Made by a program: the position numbers and the translations under genes. From an uncultured Lachnobacterium sp. (lineage in GTDB: Bacteria > Bacillota > Clostridia > Lachnospirales > Lachnospiraceae): DNA of 19,830 nucleotides. This document shows, piece after piece, positions 6,650 to 14,033 of this stretch. Under the pieces are notes generated by a model. The model saw only the letters and a program-made list of their open reading frames with translations. It was not told where the DNA came from and ran no database searches. The stretch covers positions 1-19,830 of the forward strand of contig CAMFPD010000015.1 of assembly GCA_945971355.1 (NCBI GenBank), read 5' to 3'. Each line of letters opens with the position of its first letter. Within the stretch, counting starts at the first letter, position 1.

Positions 6650-9289
6650 ATGGATAATTACGATTTTTTTGTGGAAAAAATACGGTTTTCTTTGGATGAG
6701 AAGGAAACAGATAAGAAAATTCTCCTGGTAAGAGGGTGGTTTCGCGATGATAATCCAGAGGGAAGAAAAATTGTCATAGAGATAAATGATTCTCGAGTGG
6801 ATTATGAGCTTTCAAGTATGAAGGGCATTGAGGTTCGCCAAAGATATCTGTTCAATAAGGCGAATGTGTCTGAGGAGATAACCTGTAAGGTGAAGCTTGA
6901 TATGGAGCTCTCTGAGATAAGGACACTCAAGGTGTACAGTGTACTGGAGAATGATGGAGGAGCTACTGAGAAAAAGCTGGTTGAGAAGACAACAGGAGCA
7001 AGACTTAAACGAGTTTTGGAACAGGTGCCTTGTTATGTAGAGTCCAAGACCTTTGAGGATGGCAAGGTTATAGTGGTTGGCTGGGCTATTGATTTGAAAG
7101 AGGTTCAGATTGAACTGCTTCAGAATGGAACACCTATTGATGCCACTGTTACCACAAATTATCGTAGAGATGTATCGGCTGTATTCCCTGAGGTGGACAA
7201 GCATGCCAAGGCAGGTTTTAAAGTGGAGGCTAAGGTTGGCAGCAACAAGGGTCTTGCCATTAGATTTACAGCAGGGGACAAGACAACAGTTGTTCCTGTT
7301 AAATATTCCAAGAATAATGGGGAACCAAGCTCTGTAGAGAAGGTTGCCTACTGGCTTAAAACTTATGGTCTTAGTGCAACAGTTAACAAGATTATGATCA
7401 AGGCAACTGGCGGCAAGCTTGCCCTTGGTGAAGTGAGTCAGGATGAGTTTACAGCATACAGGAAGAAATACCTTCCAACAAAGGAAGATTTGGATGCTCA
7501 GAGAAAGGAAAGTTTTGAGTATTCACCATACTTTAGTATTGTGATTCCACTTTATGACACTAAGGAGCAGTTCTTGAAGGAGATGATTGATTCTGTGATT
7601 GAGCAGACTTATGGCAACTGGCAGCTGTGTTTAGCAGATGGAAGTGCCGACAGTCATTTGTGGAAAACAATACAGGATATTGCCACACGCAGTGGATTAT
7701 CGGCCACATATGTGGAGGAAGATGGAAATGAGCTAGAGACAGCCAATAGTGCAGATGTGTCGGATTCTAAGTATCAGATTGTGTACAAGCATCTTACAGA
7801 TAACCTGGGTATTTCAGAGAATACCAATGCTGCAATTGCTCTTGCAACAGGTGATTTTATCGTTCTCGCAGACCATGATGATATTATGGCACCAGATGCG
7901 TTGTATGAATGTGCTAGGGCGCTAAATATGAGGAAGGAAGAGATTCCTGCTGGAAGAGATAATCTGAAATGCGATAATAAAGCTAGAAATGGTGAAGGCA
8001 TTAGTGAAAATGGAATATGGGATGTCCTGTACAGTGATGAGGACAAGGTAGATATGTCTGGTAAGAAGTATTTCGAGCCACACTTCAAGTCTGATTATAA
8101 TGTGGATTTGCTTTGCAGCATGAATTACATCTGTCATTTGTTTGTGGTTAGAAAAACTATTGTGGATATGCTTATAGACAGAGATGGTGCAGCAATCCGT
8201 AAGGAATTTGACGGAGCGCAGGATCATGATTTTATTTTCCGCTGCTGTGAGGCTACTGAGAATATCTATCATATTCCAAAGCTTCTCTATCACTGGAGAT
8301 GCCATATTAATTCAACAGCGTCTAACCCAGAGAGCAAGATGTATGCTTTCGAGGCGGGCAGAAAGGCTGTGGAGGAGCATTATCGCAGAGTAAATATTCC
8401 TGCGACAGTTGAACATGGACAGTTCTATGGAATATACAGAACCAAGTACCATTGGAAGGAAAAGCCGCTTGTTTCAATTATCATTCCTAATAAGGATCAT
8501 ATTGATGATTTGAAAAAGTGCATTGATAGTATAGATGAGCGTTCGACTTACAAAAACTATGAGTTTATTGTGGTAGAAAACAATAGTACAGAGACTGAGA
8601 CCTTTGAGTATTACAAGGAGATTGAAGCAAGGGACAATGTGACAGTACTTTACTACAAGGATGTCTTCAATTTTTCCAGAATCAATAATTTTGGTGCTCA
8701 GGCAGCAAAGGGTGAGTATCTGTTACTGTTGAATAATGATACAGAGCTCATCAGTCCAGATGGTCTTTGGGAGCTCCTCGCACCTTGTATGAGAGAGGAT
8801 GTTGGCATTGTAGGGGCAAGACTATACTATGATGACGATACAGTCCAGCATGGTGGCGTTACACTGGGCTTTGGTGGTATGGCTGGTCACTCATTTATTG
8901 GAATGAACAGATATGATAATGGATATTTCAATCGCCTTATCTGTGCCCAGGATTTGTCTGCTGTCACTGCGGCATGTCTTATGGTGAAGAAATCAGTATT
9001 TGATCAGGTTGGAGGTCTTACAGAGGAACTTGTGGTTGCCTTTAACGATATTGATTTTTGCATGAAGGTTAGAAGTCTTGGCAAGCTTGTTGTGTACAAT
9101 CCACAGGTTGAATTGTATCACTATGAGTCAAAATCCAGAGGTCTTGAGGATACTCCTGAGAAAATCGAGAGATTTAATTCTGAGGTTGCTCGTTTTATCG
9201 AGAAGTGGAACAAGGAACTTATGGCAGGAGATCCGTATTACAATGTGAATCTGACTTTGGACAAGGCGGATTTCTCCATTCGAGAGTAA
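6650..9289 (+). CDS. tandem GT2 glycosyltransferase with two N-terminal beta domains
   Basis: Likely cytoplasmic sugar-polymerising enzyme (879 residues) using nucleotide-sugar donors. ATG at 6650 is preferred: AAGAG (6639-6643) sits six bases upstream, whereas the in-frame TTG at 6644 would have no spacing. Residues ~1-115 and ~125-225 are two beta-rich domains containing a GW motif (VRGWF; VVGWA), RRDV (172-175) and AGF (188-190), the same module as in the 1524-residue protein upstream. A linker (DLDAQRK, SFEYSP) leads to GT2 domain 1 (SIVIPLYD from 296, D408-H-D-D, D463-E-D-K). GT2 domain 2 starts near residue 607 (SIIIPNKD) and has NNDTE with D697 and a HYES motif. Both active sites look intact. 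Domain 1 carries two polar insertions compared with its paralogue, after LADGS and before YSDED. It follows the amidase gene by 45 bases. Acceptor and linkage cannot be read from sequence. Confidence 0.88.
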   Translation: MDNYDFFVEKIRFSLDEKETDKKILLVRGWFRDDNPEGRKIVIEINDSRVDYELSSMKGIEVRQRYLFNKANVSEEITCKVKLDMELSEIRTLKVYSVLENDGGATEKKLVEKTTGARLKRVLEQVPCYVESKTFEDGKVIVVGWAIDLKEVQIELLQNGTPIDATVTTNYRRDVSAVFPEVDKHAKAGFKVEAKVGSNKGLAIRFTAGDKTTVVPVKYSKNNGEPSSVEKVAYWLKTYGLSATVNKIMIKATGGKLALGEVSQDEFTAYRKKYLPTKEDLDAQRKESFEYSPYFSIVIPLYDTKEQFLKEMIDSVIEQTYGNWQLCLADGSADSHLWKTIQDIATRSGLSATYVEEDGNELETANSADVSDSKYQIVYKHLTDNLGISENTNAAIALATGDFIVLADHDDIMAPDALYECARALNMRKEEIPAGRDNLKCDNKARNGEGISENGIWDVLYSDEDKVDMSGKKYFEPHFKSDYNVDLLCSMNYICHLFVVRKTIVDMLIDRDGAAIRKEFDGAQDHDFIFRCCEATENIYHIPKLLYHWRCHINSTASNPESKMYAFEAGRKAVEEHYRRVNIPATVEHGQFYGIYRTKYHWKEKPLVSIIIPNKDHIDDLKKCIDSIDERSTYKNYEFIVVENNSTETETFEYYKEIEARDNVTVLYYKDVFNFSRINNFGAQAAKGEYLLLLNNDTELISPDGLWELLAPCMREDVGIVGARLYYDDDTVQHGGVTLGFGGMAGHSFIGMNRYDNGYFNRLICAQDLSAVTAACLMVKKSVFDQVGGLTEELVVAFNDIDFCMKVRSLGKLVVYNPQVELYHYESKSRGLEDTPEKIERFNSEVARFIEKWNKELMAGDPYYNVNLTLDKADFSIRE

Positions 9290-9352
9290 GTAGTAACGAT
9301 TATACATGTGTGGCAGGAAAAGCCTGTTGCCATAGGATGAATTTGTATATAC

Positions 9353-9381
9353 TTGCGATATGGGTACAAATTTAATATAAT
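9353..9381 (+). promoter_or_regulatory. internal sigma-A type promoter ahead of the small GT2 genes
   Basis: TTGCGA (9353-9358) and a perfect TATAAT (9376-9381) are separated by exactly 17 bases, in the 140-base gap between the tandem GT2 gene and the next GT2 gene. The expected start near 9388 leaves a leader of about 40 bases ending in a strong ribosome site, AAGGGG (9417-9422), seven bases before the ATG at 9430. No clear terminator precedes it, so read-through from upstream may add to this promoter. Confidence 0.65.
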
Positions 9382-9429
9382 AAAATGTCGGTTATTTTCA
9401 GATAAAATAGATTACTAAGGGGTTAAAAT

Positions 9430-10266
9430 ATGAGCGATAAGCTGGTTAGCGTGTGTATACCTGCTTACAATAATGCAGATTACATTAGTGAAACAATTGA
9501 TTCGATTTTGAATCAGACATACAGGAATATCGAGCTTGTAATTGTAGATGACAATTCAAAGGACAATACATTAGAGGTTATCAAAGCCTATGAGGCAAAG
9601 GATAACCGTGTGAAGGTTTATCACAATGAGAAGAACCTGGGTATGGCAGGCAATTGGAATCATTGCCTTGAGCTGTGTACAGGTGAATTTATCAAGCTCA
9701 TGTGCGCAGATGACCTGATTGTTCCTGAATGCATAGAAAAAGAGGTTGCGGTTTTTGAAAAGTATCCAGAGGTGGTACTTGTTTCAAGTAATACAAAGCT
9801 TGTGGATTTGGATGGCAATAACAAGGGATTTTACAAGAGGTACCCTGCGAAGGAGCCTATCGATGGTAAAATTGTTAATAAAAAGGGCTTTTTCAACAAA
9901 AACTATTATGGAGCCCCACAGGCAAATCTATTCAAAAGAAGTATTCTTGATGAGATAGGTGGAATTGATCCTAAGATTACCTATATCGTTGATTATGATT
10001 TCTGGGTAAGAATTGCAAACACTGGTAAAGTATTTTCTATACTTGAGCCGCTCAACCTGTTTAGAGTCAGAAATGATTCAAATACTGGTCAGGTAATGGG
10101 TGGTGACAAGGAAAAAACTGCTCAGTATGTTGGAGAGCACAAATATGTATTTGAGAAAAATCAGAAGGTATTGGGGCTATCGGATTTTCAGATTAAGCTT
10201 TGCGTGCTGATTAGAAAATTCCGCTGTTTTGCGGGTTCTATATATTTGAAGATATTTGTTAGATAG
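9430..10266 (+). CDS. GT2 family glycosyltransferase
   Basis: Single-domain GT2 enzyme of 278 residues, a normal length for the family, probably adding one sugar to the growing glycan at the cytoplasmic membrane face. The GT-A fold begins at once (VSVCIPAYNNADYI at 6-19, LVIVDDNSKDNT around 37-47). The metal-binding acidic motif is ADD (93-95), followed by a DYDFW motif (188-192) in the usual acceptor-side/catalytic-base region. No transmembrane segments are seen, but the C-terminus (ending near KIFVR) is basic and hydrophobic and could rest on the membrane. Start is well supported by AAGGGG seven bases upstream. It is the first gene after the internal promoter and lies 40 bases before the next gene. 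Donor sugar unknown. Confidence 0.88.
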   Translation: MSDKLVSVCIPAYNNADYISETIDSILNQTYRNIELVIVDDNSKDNTLEVIKAYEAKDNRVKVYHNEKNLGMAGNWNHCLELCTGEFIKLMCADDLIVPECIEKEVAVFEKYPEVVLVSSNTKLVDLDGNNKGFYKRYPAKEPIDGKIVNKKGFFNKNYYGAPQANLFKRSILDEIGGIDPKITYIVDYDFWVRIANTGKVFSILEPLNLFRVRNDSNTGQVMGGDKEKTAQYVGEHKYVFEKNQKVLGLSDFQIKLCVLIRKFRCFAGSIYLKIFVR

Positions 10267-10306
10267 TAAACTATATGCCGTATAGACGGGAAATGAGGAA
10301 AACAAT

Positions 10307-11245
10307 ATGGATAAAATTGCAGTATTAATTCCTTGCTACAATGAGAGCAAGACCATTGAGAAGGTTGTGAAGGATTTTAAAGCAGCACTTCCAGAGGCTG
10401 TTATTTATGTATACGACAATAACTCATCTGATGGTACAGATGAGATTGCCAGAAATGCAGGTGCTGTTGTTAGATATGAGTTCCAGCAGGGTAAAGGAAA
10501 TGTTATCAGAAGAATGTTCAGAGAGATTGATGCAGAGTGCTATATTATGACTGACGGTGATGACACATATCCTGCAGAATGCGCGCCAGAGATGGTGGAC
10601 ATGGTACTTAACAGAAAAACAGATATGGTGGTAGGAGATCGTCTTTCTTCAACATATTTTACAGAGAATAAGAGACCTTTTCATAATTTTGGAAACTCTC
10701 TTGTTAGAAAGAGTATCAACACTCTTTTCGATACAGAAATCAAGGATATAATGACTGGATACAGAGCCTTCAGCTATCAGTTCGTTAAGTCCTTCCCAGT
10801 TCTTTCAAAGGGATTTGAGATTGAGACTGAGATGAGTATTCACGCAGCAGACAAGAATATGTTTGTTGAAAACTCTGTAATCACATACCGTGACCGTCCA
10901 GAGGGTAGTGAGTCTAAGCTCAACACATACTCAGATGGTTTCAAGGTAATTAGAACTATCATCAGACTGTTTAGAACCTATAAGCCAATGTCGTTCTTCG
11001 GTGCTATTGCAGCAGTTCTTGCGCTGGTATCAATAGGATTTTTTGTGCCAGTTCTCAATGTGTACCACAAGACAGGACTTGTGCCTAACTTCCCTACACT
11101 TATCGTGTGTGGTTTTGTAATGCTTACTGCTATACTGGCTCTTTTTGCGGGAGTTGTTCTTCAAACAATTTGTCAGAAGAACAAGCAGGATTTCGAGATG
11201 AGACTTCAGCAGATTGATCAGGAATTTAAGGGGAAGATGGAGTAA
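10307..11245 (+). CDS. membrane-anchored GT2, polyprenyl-phosphate sugar synthase type (GtrB/DPM-like)
   Basis: Predicted to move a sugar from a nucleotide donor to undecaprenyl phosphate on the inner membrane face. The GT2 domain spans ~1-225: VLIPCYNES (6-14), VYDNNSSDGT (35-44), a QQGKG motif (60-64) typical of dolichol/polyprenyl-phosphate transferases, DGDD (83-86), and MTGYRAFS (149-156). Two transmembrane helices follow (about 228-250 and 263-288), as in GtrB-type enzymes, then a charged cytoplasmic tail. Its start has GAGGAA (10295-10300) six bases upstream. The stop is three bases before the next ATG, so the two are coupled. A synthase of this kind needs a flippase and a GT-C transferase; candidates for both lie at 14034 and 15421. 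The sugar (glucose, GlcNAc, galactose or other) cannot be told from sequence. Confidence 0.85.
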   Translation: MDKIAVLIPCYNESKTIEKVVKDFKAALPEAVIYVYDNNSSDGTDEIARNAGAVVRYEFQQGKGNVIRRMFREIDAECYIMTDGDDTYPAECAPEMVDMVLNRKTDMVVGDRLSSTYFTENKRPFHNFGNSLVRKSINTLFDTEIKDIMTGYRAFSYQFVKSFPVLSKGFEIETEMSIHAADKNMFVENSVITYRDRPEGSESKLNTYSDGFKVIRTIIRLFRTYKPMSFFGAIAAVLALVSIGFFVPVLNVYHKTGLVPNFPTLIVCGFVMLTAILALFAGVVLQTICQKNKQDFEMRLQQIDQEFKGKME

Positions 11246-11248
11246 GAT

Positions 11249-12169
11249 ATGGCAGAAATTGCGATTGTTATGGCAACTTATAACGGAGAGCGTTTTCTCC
11301 GTGAACAGATAGACTCGATTTTGGATAATTCTTTCAAGGATATCGAACTTCATATATGTGATGACGGTTCAACTGATGGAACTGAGGCTATTGCAAAAGA
11401 CTATCAGGAGAAGAATCCTGGTAAAGTCTTTTTTCACAAGAATGAGAAGAATTTAAGAGTTATCAAGAATTTTTTGGTTAATGTAAAGAAATTCGATGCG
11501 TCTTATTATATGTTTTGTGATCAGGATGATTTCTGGCTTCCGCAGAAAATCGAGCATACACTTGAGTTTATGAAGAAAACTGAGAATGGACAGAAGGATG
11601 TTCCAACAGTGGTTTTTGGTGATGCTAAGATGGTGGATGTGAATCTCAAGGAGTACCACCCTTCGTTCCAGAAGCTTAATAATCTGGATACAACTAAGCT
11701 TGATTTGTGTCATCTTGCAATGGAGAATAAGCTTATCGGATGTACAGTTATGTTCAACAGGGCTTTATGGGAGAAGCTTGATAATTTCCCAGAGAAAATC
11801 AAGATGCATGACTGGTGGATTGCACTTGTTGGTGCAAGCTTTGGTAAGGTTGCATTTCTGGATGAACCACTTCTTCTGTACAGGCAGCATGGTGGAAACC
11901 AGGTTGGTGGTGTGAGTGAGATGGAGTATATCAGAAGAAACATCACAAAGCTCGGAGAGCAGAGGCAGGCACTTTATGATAACTGTCGTCAGGCGAAGGC
12001 TTTTGTAGATAACTACAGAGAACAGTTATCTGAGGAACAGGTTAGACTTCTTGATATGTTTGGAAATGCTCCAGAGCAGAATTGGTTCAAGCGCCATTAT
12101 CAGGTATTTCATTATGGATTTAAGAAGACTGGTTTTGTGAGAAATTTTGGGACTTTTGTGCTTTTGTAA
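11249..12169 (+). CDS. GT2 glycosyltransferase, RgpB-like rhamnosyltransferase type
   Basis: A 306-residue GT2 enzyme. Visible motifs are VMATYNGERFLREQIDSIL at 7-25, CDDGSTDGT (37-45), CDQDDFWLPQKIE (90-102, with the DQDD acidic motif and following FW), GCTVMFNR (164-171) and HDWW (187-190). The DQDDxW, GCT.MFN and HDWW combination is characteristic of the rhamnosyltransferase group that includes RgpB of rhamnan-polysaccharide clusters, so an L-rhamnose donor is a reasonable inference. The ATG lies three bases after the previous stop, with GGAG (11239-11242) inside the previous gene, which suggests translational coupling. It is the last gene of the first forward block; three copies of a 13-base repeat begin over its stop codon and a terminator follows. 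Catalytic motifs look intact. Confidence 0.85.
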   Translation: MAEIAIVMATYNGERFLREQIDSILDNSFKDIELHICDDGSTDGTEAIAKDYQEKNPGKVFFHKNEKNLRVIKNFLVNVKKFDASYYMFCDQDDFWLPQKIEHTLEFMKKTENGQKDVPTVVFGDAKMVDVNLKEYHPSFQKLNNLDTTKLDLCHLAMENKLIGCTVMFNRALWEKLDNFPEKIKMHDWWIALVGASFGKVAFLDEPLLLYRQHGGNQVGGVSEMEYIRRNITKLGEQRQALYDNCRQAKAFVDNYREQLSEEQVRLLDMFGNAPEQNWFKRHYQVFHYGFKKTGFVRNFGTFVLL

Positions 12170-12202
12170 TGTTATTTTGTAATGTTATTTTGGAATGTTA
12201 TA
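12164..12202. repeat. three tandem copies of a 13-base repeat at a stop codon
   Basis: TTGTAATGTTATT occurs exactly twice in a row (12164-12176, 12177-12189), then once as TTGGAATGTTATA (12190-12202). The first copy contains the TAA stop of the preceding rhamnosyltransferase-type gene. It is most simply explained by replication slippage in the short intergenic stretch before the terminator. Confidence 0.85.
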
Positions 12203-12244
12203 GCAGAAAAGATTATGTATTTTATAACTAAATTTGTGTGTGAC

Positions 12245-12280
12245 AAAAGGTCAGCTCCTACAACAGGAACTGACCTTTTT
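12245..12280. terminator. bidirectional intrinsic terminator between convergent genes
   Basis: AAAAGGTCAG (12245-12254) pairs with CTGACCTTTT (12270-12279). The stem extends past a C/A mismatch through TCC with GGA and is closed by a seven-base loop. The forward strand ends in five T residues (12276-12280) and the reverse strand in four, so it can serve both the forward gene ending at 12169 and the reverse gene ending at 12258. The reverse gene's stop codon lies at the edge of the loop, so the hairpin overlaps its coding end. Confidence 0.85.
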
Positions 12281-13922
12281 CTATACTTGTATTTGGTGTG
12301 TAATATGGGTCATATTTTTTCACTAATCTAATTGCTTTGTCTGAAAGCTTGTCTGGAATTTGATTTACACCAGATACCTTTGCCACGATTTCAGTATCCA
12401 CAAGCACATGTTTTCCATCATTGTTTAACTTGAGACAAAGTGCGTAGACATCCTTTTCCTTCTGGTATTCACAGATTACGTCACTTCTTATAATTGCCAT
12501 GTAAAGAGGGTCGAGACTTACATTTGTGGTTACATCTATGGCTCTGTGATTGTAGCCGTGAAAATGCCTGTTTATACCTTCGTATAGAGATACTACCTTG
12601 GAACCTTGCGTATTGATCTGGTATGTGGCTCCGCAGCTTAATACTTTGTTATCTGAACCAAGGCACTTGGCTGCTACAATTGCTACATTTTTGTTTGTGA
12701 CGGTTCTTAGCATTTTGCCGAGCCAGTTTTTGGTAGCTGGTACGGCAGCGTGCTTAGTGCATACTATGTAATCGTAGGAGCTGTAATCACATGAACTAGT
12801 GCCACACGAATTATTATTGTATAAATTATTATCACTGGATTTGTTATCTGCAGCTGAGTTATGCTGTGAATTAATTTTCCATGTTATTTCACATTTACTG
12901 GAATAATCACATGCCTCATCAAATGCTGTTTTTTTCATCCTGTCAAGCTGAGTCTCATTCTCAGATAGAACGAGAACCTTAAGCTTATCCTTTGGCATAT
13001 CATACTTTATAGTGTATATTCCCAAATCCTTTGTTAGTGATACCTGACCTGGATCTCCAACTGATTTTAGATATTTTTCAATTGCTTTCATGCCATTGTT
13101 AAAGGCATAGAGCTTACTGTTTGGATCTGCGGCCGTTGATTCAGGGTGAATTCTCCAATGATATAAAATCTTTGGAATATGAGCAATTTTGGCGCCATTT
13201 GCAGCGCATCTTAAGATGAATTCATGATCCTGTGCTCCATCGTAGGCTGCATCTAAGCCCCCTACCTTGTCTAAAAGCTCCTTTGAATAAATCAGAAAAT
13301 GACAGATATAATTTACATGTCGAAGGAAATACTCGTTGTAGTCAGGCTTGAAGGAAGGATCTGTAAACTGACCGGTTGCCTGGTTTAATTTGTCCTCATC
13401 AGAGTATACCATGTCAGGTCTTGGGGATACTTCATTTAATACCTTTACCATTTCGTATAAAGCATTGAGAGTGAGTACGTCGTCATGGTCCAGAAGGGCA
13501 ACATAGTCACCCTTGACATGAGAAAAACCTTCGTTGGTATTGCCGGATATTCCAGTATTTTCCTTCAGCTTTATATACACGATTCTGTCATCGTTGTAGT
13601 TGTTTAAGTATTTGCGAACTATGTCGCTTTTGCTTCCGTCTGCAATTATAAGTTCTAATTTGCCATAGGTTTGTCCAAGCACTGAATCTACCAGCTCTTT
13701 TAAGAAGACCTCCTTTGTCTCGTAGGCTGGAACAACAATGCTGAAGGTTGGTTCATAATCGAAGTGAGCATTGCGCTGAGCCGTAAGCTCAGCTTCAGTT
13801 GGGAGGAAGCTGCTTATGTTTTCAAGATATTTTGCTGAACGGTTAGCAGTGTCCTTTGACTCAAAATATCTGTATGCAAGATCCCTGATTCCGTATTGTT
13901 TTATCAAACTTAATAAATTCAT
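12258..13922 (-). CDS. tandem GT2 protein with intact first and decayed second GT domain
   Basis: The only reverse-strand gene, 554 residues. Residues 1-55 are the linker shared with its paralogues (QYGIRDL, ELTAQR, FDYEP). GT2 domain 1 (~60-300) looks active: SIVVPAYE (61-68), D145-H-D-D, D175-E-D-K, YDGAQDHEF and HWRIHPESTA. The second domain (~313-554) keeps outline features (IVAAKCLGSDNKVLSCGATY near 415-434; YDPYYTPN near the end) but has no N-x-D metal motif and no HYES motif. Where the start of the fold should be there is an Asn/Ser-rich stretch (~341-383) with the pentapeptide CDYSS twice. The frame is open throughout, so this is a domain lost from catalysis rather than a broken gene. 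There is no ribosome site before the ATG; the promoter position suggests a leaderless mRNA. It sits between a shared terminator and a divergent promoter, so it is its own transcription unit. Confidence 0.85.
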   Translation of the reverse strand: MNLLSLIKQYGIRDLAYRYFESKDTANRSAKYLENISSFLPTEAELTAQRNAHFDYEPTFSIVVPAYETKEVFLKELVDSVLGQTYGKLELIIADGSKSDIVRKYLNNYNDDRIVYIKLKENTGISGNTNEGFSHVKGDYVALLDHDDVLTLNALYEMVKVLNEVSPRPDMVYSDEDKLNQATGQFTDPSFKPDYNEYFLRHVNYICHFLIYSKELLDKVGGLDAAYDGAQDHEFILRCAANGAKIAHIPKILYHWRIHPESTAADPNSKLYAFNNGMKAIEKYLKSVGDPGQVSLTKDLGIYTIKYDMPKDKLKVLVLSENETQLDRMKKTAFDEACDYSSKCEITWKINSQHNSAADNKSSDNNLYNNNSCGTSSCDYSSYDYIVCTKHAAVPATKNWLGKMLRTVTNKNVAIVAAKCLGSDNKVLSCGATYQINTQGSKVVSLYEGINRHFHGYNHRAIDVTTNVSLDPLYMAIIRSDVICEYQKEKDVYALCLKLNNDGKHVLVDTEIVAKVSGVNQIPDKLSDKAIRLVKKYDPYYTPNTSIEKGQFLL

Positions 13923-13928
13923 AAGATT

Positions 13929-13957
13929 ATTTTAGCGCCTAATGAATTGTTGGTCAA
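13929..13957 (-). promoter_or_regulatory. reverse-strand promoter for the decayed-domain tandem GT2 gene
   Basis: On the reverse strand, TTGACC (13957-13952) and TAAAAT (13934-13929) are 17 bases apart, a good sigma-A match. Only six bases separate the -10 box from the ATG, whose A is at 13922. Transcription would therefore begin at or next to the start codon, consistent with the missing Shine-Dalgarno sequence. The -35 box shares base 13952 with the -35 box of the forward promoter. Confidence 0.6.
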
Positions 13958-13975
13958 ATTGTTTTGTGATATAAT
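13947..13975 (+). promoter_or_regulatory. forward promoter for the flippase / GT-C-like block
   Basis: TTGTTG (13947-13952) and a perfect TATAAT (13970-13975) are 17 bases apart. The expected start near 13982 gives a leader of about 50 bases before the flippase ATG at 14034. It is back to back with the reverse promoter and overlaps it at the -35 box. Confidence 0.65.
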
Positions 13976-14033
13976 ATTTGCAATTATATGATAAAAGGTG
14001 TTATTGCGCCCAAAAGAAAGGTTAAATCATAAC

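Noticed and set aside
9311..9332. Imperfect hairpin (AGG/CCT core with flanking TGGC/GCCA) after the second tandem GT2 gene, as a terminator
   Set aside because: The stem is short with a three-base bulge and no T-run follows, so it does not support intrinsic termination.
10270..10284. CTATA/TATAG hairpin between two GT2 genes
   Set aside because: Five-base AT-rich stem without T-run; too weak to be a terminator or regulatory fold.
12164..12202. CRISPR-like array
   Set aside because: Units are 13 bases with no spacers between them; this is a simple tandem repeat.
12258..13922. Calling the reverse tandem GT2 gene a pseudogene
   Set aside because: The frame is open for 554 codons with an intact first active site and its own promoter; only the second domain has lost motifs.
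13998..14033. GTG start for the flippase
   Set aside because: It would add twelve polar residues before the first transmembrane helix; the ATG at 14034 fits the family better.
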